From: Acidobacteriota bacterium
GTDB lineage: Bacteria; Acidobacteriota; Vicinamibacteria; Fen-336
Assembly: GCA_022340585.1 (NCBI GenBank)
Contig: JAJDNS010000070.1
Location: 1-32,665, forward strand
Reading direction: 5' to 3'
DNA length: 32,665 nt
In this document: piece after piece, positions 22,431-30,014 of the stretch
Numbering within the stretch: position 1 is the first letter of the stretch
Layout of the letters: each line of letters starts with the position of its first letter
Position numbers and translations under genes: made by a program
Notes under the pieces: generated by a model
The model's database searches: none
Told to the model about the DNA's origin: nothing
The model's input: the letters and a program-made list of their open reading frames with translations, nothing else

Positions 22431-23990
22431 ATGGTGTCGGGGCCCGGGGTCGTGCGTCGTCTCCACAGCGGCGCGACTGCGCTCAATCTGGACACCGAGA
22501 GCGGGCGTGCCTTCCTGCAGGAGCGGGTGGCCTTCTTCAACAAGGTCGCCTTCCTGATCTCCGGAGCCTTCTTCGTGGCCGGGGCGGTCATGGGCCTGGT
22601 CTCCTCTGCGCAAGTGAAGGCCTGGGGGGCGGAGGGGCGATCGGTCCTGTTCCACTTCGCCACCCTGCTGGTGAGCCTCGCCTTCTGGCAGGTGTGCCGG
22701 CGGCGGCCGGGCCTCTCGACGCGTCTGCTCCAGACCATCGACGGCGCCTCGGTCGCGATCCCCCTCCTCGGCTTCTCTCTCCAGACCCTCGCGGTGCCGC
22801 CGGAGATCCAGGACAAGCTGGCCCAGGTCCTCGTCCTCGTCTTCACCAACATGGTGATCCTGCGGGCGGTGCTGGTCCCCGCCGCCGCCGCTCACACCGC
22901 GCGTGTGGCCCTCCTCGGTGCGGTCCCGGTGACCCTGGCCCTCCTCTCCTACACGCCGGCCCCGGTTCCGGGGGGCTACCCGACCGTCCTCAGCCGGGTC
23001 TGGTCCCTGCTGTGGCTCGTCAGCGCCGCGGTGGTGTCCACCCTGACCTCGCACATCATCTACGGCCTCCGCGAGGAGATCCGCCAGGCGCACCAGCTGG
23101 GTCAGTACACCCTGGAGAAGAAGCTGGGCGAGGGCGGCATGGGCGTCGTCTACCGGGCCTCCCACGCCATGCTGCGACGGCCCACCGCCATCAAGCTCCT
23201 GCCCCCGGACAAGGCGGGGGAGGTGGCCCTCAAGCGCTTCGAGCGCGAGGTGCAGCTCACCGCGTCGCTGTCCCATCCCAACACCGTCTCCGTCTTCGAC
23301 TACGGCCGCACCCCCGACGGCGTCTTCTACTACGCCATGGAGTACCTCGAGGGCACGAATCTCGACCAGCTCGTGCGCGAGGACGGCCCCCAGCCCCCGG
23401 GCCGGGTGATCCACATCCTCGACCAGGTGGCCTCGGCCCTCGTCGAGGCCCACGGGGTCGGGCTCATCCACCGCGACATCAAGCCCGAGAACGTGATCCT
23501 CTGCCAGCGGGGCGGCCTCCCCGACGTGGCCAAGGTGGTGGACTTCGGCCTGGTGAAGGACCTGGAGCGGGGAACCGACGCTCGACTCACCCAGGCCAAC
23601 GTCGTGCAGGGGACGCCGCTGTACCTGTCGCCGGAGGCCATCACCGATCCCGACGCGGTCGACGCCCGGAGCGACCTCTACTCCCTCGGGGCGGTGGGGT
23701 ACTACCTCCTCACCGGCACCCCCGTCTTCTCCGGTAAGACGCTGGTGGAGGTCTGCAGCCACCACCTCCACACCCCTCCCGAGCCGCCGTCGCAGCGGCT
23801 CGGAGCCCCGGTACCCGCCGACCTCGAGGAGCTCCTCCTCGCCTGCCTGGCCAAGGAGGCCGCGGACCGGCCGTTCGCCGCCGCCGTCCTTCGCGATGCC
23901 CTCCGCGCCCTTGAGTCCGCCGGCTCCTGGACCGAGGCCTCCGCCCGCTCCTGGTGGGCCCAACGCAAAGGGGTCAGGTCCCAAACGTAG
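22431..23990 (+). CDS. Membrane Ser/Thr protein kinase with N-terminal six-helix domain
   Basis: The 519-residue protein has about six membrane helices in residues 35-210 and a cytosolic Hanks-type kinase domain at about 225-490. Active-site residues are present: GEGGMGVVYRA (233-243), AIKLL (Lys255), LIHRDIKPEN (Asp349), VVDFGLVKD (Asp371) and LYLSPEAIT. It should phosphorylate proteins in response to a signal sensed in or near the membrane. This topology, with helices before the kinase, is the reverse of PknB-type receptors. The ATG at 22431 lies 12 nt after a REP-like repeat and has no clear ribosome site. The final KGVRSQT (513-519) and the TAG are encoded by the left arm of the RAYT element, so the native C-terminus may be replaced. 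Confidence 0.9.
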   Translation: MVSGPGVVRRLHSGATALNLDTESGRAFLQERVAFFNKVAFLISGAFFVAGAVMGLVSSAQVKAWGAEGRSVLFHFATLLVSLAFWQVCRRRPGLSTRLLQTIDGASVAIPLLGFSLQTLAVPPEIQDKLAQVLVLVFTNMVILRAVLVPAAAAHTARVALLGAVPVTLALLSYTPAPVPGGYPTVLSRVWSLLWLVSAAVVSTLTSHIIYGLREEIRQAHQLGQYTLEKKLGEGGMGVVYRASHAMLRRPTAIKLLPPDKAGEVALKRFEREVQLTASLSHPNTVSVFDYGRTPDGVFYYAMEYLEGTNLDQLVREDGPQPPGRVIHILDQVASALVEAHGVGLIHRDIKPENVILCQRGGLPDVAKVVDFGLVKDLERGTDARLTQANVVQGTPLYLSPEAITDPDAVDARSDLYSLGAVGYYLLTGTPVFSGKTLVEVCSHHLHTPPEPPSQRLGAPVPADLEELLLACLAKEAADRPFAAAVLRDALRALESAGSWTEASARSWWAQRKGVRSQT

Positions 23991-23993
23991 CCT
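23967..23993 (+). repeat. Left inverted arm of the RAYT element
   Basis: Exact inverted partner of 24959-24985. It contains ACGTAGCCT; GTAG is the tetranucleotide recognised next to REP hairpins by the E. coli RAYT. It overlaps the kinase stop codon. Confidence 0.9.
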
Positions 23994-24064
23994 GCCGTCC
24001 TCTCCCCAGCACACCACTCCGTCTTGGACCTCCCCTGACCGGACGCCCGCCTACCATCGAGCTC

Positions 24065-24895
24065 ATGGCACGCCCACTACGCATCGAATTCCCTGGGGCC
24101 CTCTACCACGTCATCTCGCGGGGCAACGCGCGCGCCTCCATCTTCGTGGACGACCCCGACCGCCTCCGGCTTCTCGACATCCTCGGCGACGTCGTCGACC
24201 AGTTCGCGTGGATCTGCCACGCCTACTGCCTGATGCCGAACCACTACCATCTCGTCATCGAGACACCCGAGGCCAACCTCTCGCGCGGCATGCGCCAGCT
24301 GAACGGCGTCTACACCCAGCGCTTCAACCGCCGACACGACCGCGTCGGGCACGTCCTCCAGGGGCGCTTCAAGGCCGTTCTCGTCGAGCGGGAAGCCCAT
24401 TTCCTGGAGCTGACCCGCTACGTCGTCCTCAACCCCGTGCGGGCGGAGATGGTGCGAGACCCGCAGGAGTACCGCTGGTCGAGCCTGCGCGCCGCCCTGG
24501 GCCGGGTCCCGCCTCCTCGCTGGCTGACCGTCGAACCCCTCCTCGAGCAGTTTGGCTCTCCCGCGCGCTATCGGGAGTTCGTGCGCGGTGGTATCGGCCG
24601 CGACTCCCCCTGTGCGAAGAAGCGAGGCTCACTCCTGGGCTCGAAGGAGTTCGCCAGGGAGGTGGCCCGCGAGCTGGAAGCCCGAACCCCGCAGCCCGGG
24701 ATTCCCCGCCGGGAGTGTGCGGCCCACCAGGAGCCCCTCGAATGGCTCTTCCCCCCTCGCGTCCTTCGGAACCCGCAGCTCCGCGACCGACGCATCCGCG
24801 CGGTGAGCCGGACCCACGCGTACAGCCTGGCCGAGATCGCCCGCCACCTCGGCCTCCACAAGACGACCGTCAGCAAGATCGCGCGATCGGCGTGA
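24065..24895 (+). CDS. rayT: REP-associated tyrosine transposase (RAYT, Y1/HUH family)
   Basis: This 276-residue enzyme belongs to the IS200/IS605-related Y1 transposases. MARPLRIEFPGALYHVISRGNAR is the family N-terminus given here by its first and last parts (MARPLRIEFPG, YHVISRGN). The HUH motif is CLMPNHYHLVI (His60, His62), the nucleophile is probably Tyr83 in GVYTQRFNRR, and GHVLQGRFKA follows. The C-terminus adds a helix-turn-helix (about 250-275, YSLAEIARHLGLHKTTVSKI), as in longer RAYTs. All catalytic residues are present, so it may be active on single-stranded REP hairpins. The start is the ATG at 24065; the frame upstream is open but lacks family similarity. No ribosome site stands out. 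Confidence 0.95.
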   Translation: MARPLRIEFPGALYHVISRGNARASIFVDDPDRLRLLDILGDVVDQFAWICHAYCLMPNHYHLVIETPEANLSRGMRQLNGVYTQRFNRRHDRVGHVLQGRFKAVLVEREAHFLELTRYVVLNPVRAEMVRDPQEYRWSSLRAALGRVPPPRWLTVEPLLEQFGSPARYREFVRGGIGRDSPCAKKRGSLLGSKEFAREVARELEARTPQPGIPRRECAAHQEPLEWLFPPRVLRNPQLRDRRIRAVSRTHAYSLAEIARHLGLHKTTVSKIARSA

Positions 24896-24958
24896 CGGCC
24901 CCGGGCGACAGCCGTGAAGGGGAAGAGGGGTCCACGGCAGCGGGCCACCCGGCGGGGG

Positions 24959-24985
24959 AGGCTACGTTTGGGACCTGACCCCTTT
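24959..24985 (-). repeat. Right inverted arm of the RAYT element
   Basis: Exact inverted copy of 23967-23993, followed by extra T residues to 24987. The start of the adaptor operon lies 24 nt further on, so its promoter must lie within or upstream of this element unless the start region is read from elsewhere. Confidence 0.9.
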
Positions 24986-25011
24986 TTGAGAGGTATAGTC
25001 GGAGGGGGGGA

Positions 25012-26220
25012 GTGGGAGCCGTGCGCAGGGTGTGCTGGGCGGCGGTCGTGGCCCTGGCGCTGCCGGGGTGCACGAGCGGGCGCGCCGAGCCTGGGGAACG
25101 GGAGGGCGCGCGCGACGACCGGGTGGTGCGCCGGGCCGTCGAGGACGTCTTCCTCCTGAGCGGGGAGCTGGCCGCGGTGCGCTCCACCGCCATCGTGACG
25201 CCACGGGGGCCGGGTCGCCTCCAGATCCGGTGGATGGCCGAGGACGGGGCCGAGGTGACCGAGGGCGACCGCCTGGTCGATTTCGACGCCTCCAACCTGA
25301 TCCAGCGGATCGAGGAGCGCCGGCTCGCCCTCGAGCAGGCGGTCATCGCCCGCGAGGGGGCCGAGCGCAACGCCGCCGCCGAGGCCGAGAAGAAGCGGGT
25401 GGCGGTGGAGAAGGCCCAGGTGGAGGCCGACAAGGCCGAGGTCGACGCGGTCATCCCCCGCGAGATGCGCCCCGCGGCGGAGTGGCGGAAGTTCCAGGCC
25501 ACGTTCCACGAGAAGCAGGCCGCCCTCGAGAAGGCGCGCCTCGAGCAGGAGGCCTACGCCGCCACCTCCCGCGCCGCCATCGAGGCCGCGCGGGCCACCG
25601 AGCAGAAGGCCCGGCGCGAGCTGGCCGAGAACGAGCGGTCCCTGGGCAGCATGTCGCTCCTGGCGCCCCGGTCCGGGATCTTCCTCGTGGGCCCCTACTA
25701 CCAGTGGGGACCGGAGGGCCCCCGCAAGCTGCAGCCGGGAGACCAGGTCTGGCCGTCGTACCCCATCGGCAAGATCCCCGACCCCGGCGAGATGGAGGTC
25801 CAGGCGATCCTCCCCGAGTCCGACCACGGGCGGGTCGCCCCGGGGATGAAGACCCGCTCGATCCTCGACACCTACCCCGACCGCGTCTTCGAGGGAGAGG
25901 TGACCGAGGTCGGCTCGGTGGCGTCGGAGGGGGGCCGCGGCTGGGTCGCCACCCGCCCCGGCTTCCCGGTGCGCGTCTCCCTGGAGACCACCGACCCCCT
26001 CATGCGCCCGGGGCTGTCGGTGCGGGTCGAGGTGGTGCGCGGCCAGTGGGACGACGCCCTCGTCGTCCCCCGCGGCGCCGTGCGCTTCGACGAGGACGGC
26101 CCGGTGGTCCGGCGGGACACGGGCGCCGACCCGGTGCCGGTGACGCTCACCGCCTGCACCCCGGTGGAGTGCGTGGTGGCGGAGGGCCTGGAGGAGGGCG
26201 ACCGTGTCTCTGGCTTCTGA
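25012..26220 (+). CDS. Periplasmic adaptor 1 (HlyD/MacA-like), lipoprotein
   Basis: The 402-residue product has a short signal with lipobox LPGC (Cys20). A lipoyl-like half (TPRGPGRLQIRWMAEDGAEV, EGDRLVDFD) leads into a long coiled coil at about 95-215 rich in Ala, Glu and Lys. The second lipoyl half follows (LLAPRSGIFLVGP), then beta-barrel and membrane-proximal domains (GMKTRSILDTYPDRVFEGEV, GLSVRVEVVRGQWDDALVVP). Such adaptors link an inner-membrane transporter to an outer-membrane channel. The GTG at 25012 has GGAGG 6 nt upstream; GTG at 25021 is an alternative. It overlaps the next gene by 17 bp and is the first of three adaptor genes. Confidence 0.88.
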   Translation: MGAVRRVCWAAVVALALPGCTSGRAEPGEREGARDDRVVRRAVEDVFLLSGELAAVRSTAIVTPRGPGRLQIRWMAEDGAEVTEGDRLVDFDASNLIQRIEERRLALEQAVIAREGAERNAAAEAEKKRVAVEKAQVEADKAEVDAVIPREMRPAAEWRKFQATFHEKQAALEKARLEQEAYAATSRAAIEAARATEQKARRELAENERSLGSMSLLAPRSGIFLVGPYYQWGPEGPRKLQPGDQVWPSYPIGKIPDPGEMEVQAILPESDHGRVAPGMKTRSILDTYPDRVFEGEVTEVGSVASEGGRGWVATRPGFPVRVSLETTDPLMRPGLSVRVEVVRGQWDDALVVPRGAVRFDEDGPVVRRDTGADPVPVTLTACTPVECVVAEGLEEGDRVSGF

Positions 26221-27481
26221 CGTCCGCGCCCGCCTCGACCGCGTGCCCCGCTGGGTCGTCGTCCTGGCGATGGTCCTCCTCTCTCTCCTCCTCCTCGCCG
26301 CCCTCTGGCCCGACGGTCCCGACGGCGGCGACCCGGTCCCGGTCACCCGCGGCGACCTCGTCCTCACCGTCGACGTCGAGGGCGAGCTCGAAGCGGCGCG
26401 CTCGCGCGGGCTGGGGTGTCCCCCCGTGCCCGAGGTCGAGTTCAAGATCGCCTTCATGGCCCCGGAGGGCACCGAGGTGAAGGAGGGCGATCCCGTCCTG
26501 CGCTTCGACACCGAGGCCCTCGAGCGCCTCCTCGCCCAGAAGCGGGCGGAGTACGAGGAGGCGAAGACCAAGGTCGAGCAGAAGACTGTCGACCTGGAGA
26601 TGAAGCGCCTCGCCCTCGAGGAGCAGATCGCCCAGGCCCGGGCCGCCCTCGAGAAGGCGAAGCTGAACACCGAGCTGCCCCCGGTGCTGCAGACCCGGGT
26701 GGAGCGGGAGAAGGCCCTCCTCGAGATGAAGGGCTGCGAGCGGGACCTCGAGAACCTGAAGGCCGAGATCGAGACCACCGAGGCCCTGGTCGGCTCCGAG
26801 CTGCAGTCCCTGGTGCGCCAGCGCGACCGCGCCGGGGGCCGGGTGGAGGCCCTGGAGACGAACATCGAGAAGATGACGGTCGTGGCCCCCCAGGACGGCA
26901 TCGTCGTCTACCTCACGAGCTGGAACGACGAGAAGAAGAAGGTGGGCGACTCGGTGTGGTCCGGCGAGCAGATCCTCGCCATCCCCGACCTCGCCGAGAT
27001 GAAGGGGGACGGCTTCGTCGACGAGGCCGACGGCGGCCCGGTGGGGGAGGGCCAGCCGGTCACCGTGCGCCTCGAGGCCCGCCCCGACTTCGACCTCGAG
27101 GGGAAGGTGGCGCGGATCGGGCGCACCGTCCAGCGCCGCTCCTGGCGCACGCCCCTCAAGGGCTTCCGCGTCGAGATCGTCCTGGAGAAGACCGACCCCA
27201 CCTTCATGCGCCCGGCCATGCGCTTCCGGGGCGAGGTCGAGACCGCCCGCATCCCCGACCTCCTCCTCGTGCCCCGCGAGGCGGTCTTCCTGCGCGACGA
27301 GGGCCCGGTGGTCTGGGCGAGGCGCGGCCTGGGCTGGCGCGAGGTCGCGGTCGCACTCGGGCGCAGCAACGCGAGGGAGGTCGAGGTCCTCTCCGGCCTC
27401 GAGGAGGGCGACACCGTGAGCACGGTCGACCTCGCCGCCCCGTCCCCGGAGGGCGGGGGCGCCGTGGGGGCGACGGGGTGA
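26204..27481 (+). CDS. Periplasmic adaptor 2 (HlyD/MacA-like), membrane-anchored
   Basis: This 425-residue adaptor has one N-terminal membrane helix (about residues 18-37, VVVLAMVLLSLLLLAALWP) and no lipobox. The order of domains is as in adaptor 1: lipoyl half (FKIAFMAPEGTEVKEGDPVL), coiled coil (about 100-225), second lipoyl half (MTVVAPQDGIVVYLTSW), and beta-barrel (GQPVTVRLEARPDFDLEGKV). It starts with GTG inside adaptor 1 and ends in a GTGA overlap with adaptor 3, so translation is coupled. The sequence differs widely from adaptors 1 and 3, which argues for distinct roles rather than a recent duplication. The substrate is unknown. Confidence 0.88.
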   Translation: MSLASDVRARLDRVPRWVVVLAMVLLSLLLLAALWPDGPDGGDPVPVTRGDLVLTVDVEGELEAARSRGLGCPPVPEVEFKIAFMAPEGTEVKEGDPVLRFDTEALERLLAQKRAEYEEAKTKVEQKTVDLEMKRLALEEQIAQARAALEKAKLNTELPPVLQTRVEREKALLEMKGCERDLENLKAEIETTEALVGSELQSLVRQRDRAGGRVEALETNIEKMTVVAPQDGIVVYLTSWNDEKKKVGDSVWSGEQILAIPDLAEMKGDGFVDEADGGPVGEGQPVTVRLEARPDFDLEGKVARIGRTVQRRSWRTPLKGFRVEIVLEKTDPTFMRPAMRFRGEVETARIPDLLLVPREAVFLRDEGPVVWARRGLGWREVAVALGRSNAREVEVLSGLEEGDTVSTVDLAAPSPEGGGAVGATG

Positions 27482-28779
27482 GGCTCGACCCCCGCCGCCT
27501 CGTGAGCGGGAGGGCCCGCTGGGCTGTCCTCGCCGCCGGGGTTCTCCTCGTCGTGCTCGTCGGGGCCGGCCTCGTGCGCTCCCTCGACCCCGAGGACGTC
27601 GCCACCTTCGAGGTCCGCCCCGGCCGCTTCGTGCGCGAGGTCGAGGGCGGGGGGACGCTCAAGGCCGTGAAGGCCGCCCCCATCCTCGCTCCCGTCGAGG
27701 CCGGCCGCCCGCAGAAGATCGCCTTCCTCGCCCGCGACGGCGCCATCGTGGCGGCGGGCGACACCGTGGCCGAGTTCGACCCCTACGACGCCCGCAAGGA
27801 AGAGGCGGACGGCCTCGACGACCTCGCCGCGGCCCAGGCCCGGATCGCCCAGGCCGAGGCCGACGCCCACAAGAACGAGCGCTCCCACACGCTGGACCGC
27901 GACGTGGCCCGGGAGGAGCTCGACCGGGCCGAGACCTTCGAGCTCACCGACGACTACATCTTCGGCCGCCACGAGATCATCGAGTCGCAGATCGACAAGG
28001 AGCTCTACGCCGCCCGGGCCGACGTGGCCGGGAAGCGGCTCGACACCGGCGGCGAGCTCTCGGCCGCGGAGAAGCAGCTCGGCCACATCGACGCGGGCAA
28101 GGCGCGGCTCAAGCTCGACATCGCCGAGAAGAGCCTCCGCTCGCTCCGCATCACCGCCCCCCACGACGGGATCCTCATCCTCGACCGGAACTGGCGCGGC
28201 GAGACCCCGTTCGTGGGCGACACCGTCTGGCCCGGCCAGAAGATCGCGGAGATCCCCGAGCTCTCGGAGCTCGAGGCCAGGGTCTTCGTCCTCGAGGCCG
28301 ACGGGGCCGGCCTCGCCCCCGGGCTCCACGCGACGGTCGCCATCGAGGGCCAGCCCGGCGCGGTGCACGAGGCCACGGTGGCGCGGGTCGAGCCCCTGGC
28401 CAAGACCAAGGGCTGGGGGTCCCCGGTGCGCTACTTCGAGACGACGCTCGCCCTGGCGAGCACCGACCCCGCGACCATGAAGCCCGGCCAGCGCGTGCGG
28501 GCCACCATCCGCCTCGAGGAGATCGACGACGTCCTCGCCATCCCCCGCGGGGCGCTGTTCGAGAGGGACGGCGAGCGGGTGGTGTACCGGCGCGCGGGCG
28601 GACGCTTCGAGCCGGTGCCGGTGACGGTGGGGGGGCAGAGCATCTCGCGGGTGGTGGTGGAGGGCGGCCTCGAGGCCGGGGACCGGATCGCGCTCCGCGA
28701 CCCCTCGGAGAAGGCCGCGCGCGTCTTCGGCGGCGAGGACGAGGAGGGGGCGCCCCCGGCGGCGGAGGCGGGGCGGTGA
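27478..28779 (+). CDS. Periplasmic adaptor 3 (HlyD/MacA-like), membrane-anchored
   Basis: The 433-residue product starts with a GTG in the GTGA overlap (27478-27481); a much longer open frame upstream is only the shadow of adaptor 2. A membrane helix lies at about residues 15-34 (AVLAAGVLLVVLVGAGLV). Lipoyl halves (RPQKIAFLARDGAIVAAGDT and LRITAPHDGILILDRNW) flank a coiled coil at about 100-220. A MacA-like barrel and C-terminal domain follow (GQRVRATIRLEEIDDVLAIP, VVVEGGLEAGDRIAL). The C-terminus is acidic and Gly/Ala-rich. It overlaps the permease start in GTGA, so it is probably the adaptor closest to the permease in assembly order, which is inference. Confidence 0.88.
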   Translation: MRLDPRRLVSGRARWAVLAAGVLLVVLVGAGLVRSLDPEDVATFEVRPGRFVREVEGGGTLKAVKAAPILAPVEAGRPQKIAFLARDGAIVAAGDTVAEFDPYDARKEEADGLDDLAAAQARIAQAEADAHKNERSHTLDRDVAREELDRAETFELTDDYIFGRHEIIESQIDKELYAARADVAGKRLDTGGELSAAEKQLGHIDAGKARLKLDIAEKSLRSLRITAPHDGILILDRNWRGETPFVGDTVWPGQKIAEIPELSELEARVFVLEADGAGLAPGLHATVAIEGQPGAVHEATVARVEPLAKTKGWGSPVRYFETTLALASTDPATMKPGQRVRATIRLEEIDDVLAIPRGALFERDGERVVYRRAGGRFEPVPVTVGGQSISRVVVEGGLEAGDRIALRDPSEKAARVFGGEDEEGAPPAAEAGR

Positions 28780-30014
28780 TCGACCCCCGCGAGGCCTTCG
28801 CCTCGGGCCTCGAGAGCCTGCGCCACCACGCGCTGCGCTCCTTCCTCGCCATGCTCGGCATCATCTTCGGGGTGGGCGCGGTCATCGCCATGCTCTCCAT
28901 CGGGGCGGGGGCGGAGAAGCAGGCCCTGGAGATCATCGACGCCATGGGCCTGAGGAACATCGTGATCGAGGACAAGCGCTTCGACCGCGAGAACGAGCTC
29001 CAGGAGATCCGGCGCAAGAGCGCGGGGCTCGCCAGCCGCGACGCCCGCGCCATCCGCGACGCCGTGCCCGGGGTGGAGCGGGTGGTGGCGAAGATCGAGA
29101 TCGAGCCCTGGAAGGTCCTCTCGCCCACCGGGCGGGCCAAGCCGCGGGTGGTGGGCGTCTCCCACGACTACCCCGCGCTGGTGAAGGTGACGCTGCGGGA
29201 GGGGCGCTTCTTCGACCGGAACGACGAGGACACCTACGCCCCGGTCTGCGTCATCGGCGACGGGGTGCGCCGCGAGCTGTTCGGGTTCGAGCCCGCCCTC
29301 GGCCGCCCCCTCAAGGTCAACGACCAGTGGCTCACCGTGGTCGGCGTCCTCGCCCCCAGCGGCGGCAAGCGCGAGGTCCAGGGCGTGGCCCTCGAGGGCA
29401 CCGCCAACGACGTCTACCTCCCCGTCACCACCGCCGAGCGCCGCTTCGACCGCGCCGCCCTCAAGAGCCCCCTCGACGAGCTCGTGGTCTCCATGTCGCC
29501 GGGCACCCCGGTCCAGGAGTCCGCGGCGGTCATCGCCACCCTCCTCGACCGCCTCCACGGCGGGGCCGTCGACTACACCATCACCGTGCCCGAGGCCCTC
29601 CTCGAGCAGAGCCGGCGCACCCAGCGCCTCTTCGACATCGTCATGGGGGCCATCGCCGGCATCTCGCTGCTCGTGGGCGGCATCGGCATCATGAACATCA
29701 TGCTCGCCACCGTCCTCGAGCGCACCCGGGAGATCGGCGTGCGCCGGGCCATGGGCGCCCGCCAGGCCGACATCCGGAACCAGTTCGTCATGGAGGCCTT
29801 CACCGTCACCGTGACCGGCGGCCTCCTCGGCATCGCCATGGGCCTCGCCATCGCCAGGGGCGTCGCCGCCTACGCCGGCTGGAGCACCGTCGTCACCTTG
29901 AGCTCCATCGTCCTCTCGGTCGGCGTCTCCGCCGCCGTCGGCCTCGGCTTCGGCATCTACCCCGCCATGGCCGCCGCCCGCCTCGACCCCGTCGAAGCCC
30001 TCCGCTACGAGTAG
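28776..30014 (+). CDS. MacB/FtsX-type ABC transporter permease without ATPase domain
   Basis: This 412-residue permease has the MacB topology. A first membrane helix (RSFLAMLGIIFGVGAVIAML, about 22-41) is followed by a large periplasmic MacB_PCD domain (about 42-275), and then three helices of the FtsX domain (about 285-405), including SLLVGGIGIMNIMLATVLER, TREIGVRRAMGAR and DPVEALRYE. E. coli MacB carries an N-terminal ATPase; here it is absent, as in split systems (YknZ type), and no ATPase gene is adjacent. Such systems transduce force across the periplasm to export peptides, lipids or toxins. The GTG overlaps the adaptor 3 stop. The 3' end overlaps the convergent SGNH gene by 10 bp. Confidence 0.93.
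   Translation: MIDPREAFASGLESLRHHALRSFLAMLGIIFGVGAVIAMLSIGAGAEKQALEIIDAMGLRNIVIEDKRFDRENELQEIRRKSAGLASRDARAIRDAVPGVERVVAKIEIEPWKVLSPTGRAKPRVVGVSHDYPALVKVTLREGRFFDRNDEDTYAPVCVIGDGVRRELFGFEPALGRPLKVNDQWLTVVGVLAPSGGKREVQGVALEGTANDVYLPVTTAERRFDRAALKSPLDELVVSMSPGTPVQESAAVIATLLDRLHGGAVDYTITVPEALLEQSRRTQRLFDIVMGAIAGISLLVGGIGIMNIMLATVLERTREIGVRRAMGARQADIRNQFVMEAFTVTVTGGLLGIAMGLAIARGVAAYAGWSTVVTLSSIVLSVGVSAAVGLGFGIYPAMAAARLDPVEALRYE

Larger units (their letters stand above)
23967..24987 (+). mobile_element. RAYT element: transposase gene bounded by inverted REP arms
   Basis: A 27-bp sequence starting AAAGGGGTCAGGTCCCAAAC at 23967 recurs as an exact inverted copy ending at 24985. Between them lies one RAYT gene on the plus strand. 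The arms share the outer 14 bases with all seven REP-like repeats in the window, and the left side continues with CCGTCCTCTCC, the half-hairpin of those repeats. This makes the locus look like a REP copy opened at its centre by the RAYT gene, and a plausible source of the smaller copies. Confidence 0.85.

Noticed and set aside
24994..24999. TATAGT as a -10 box for the adaptor operon
   Set aside because: A start about 7 nt downstream would fall inside the ribosome site of the GTG at 25012, and no -35 is found at normal spacing.
26416..27477. N-terminal extension of adaptor 3
   Set aside because: It is the out-of-frame shadow of adaptor 2; the GTGA overlap and membrane helix define the start at 27478.
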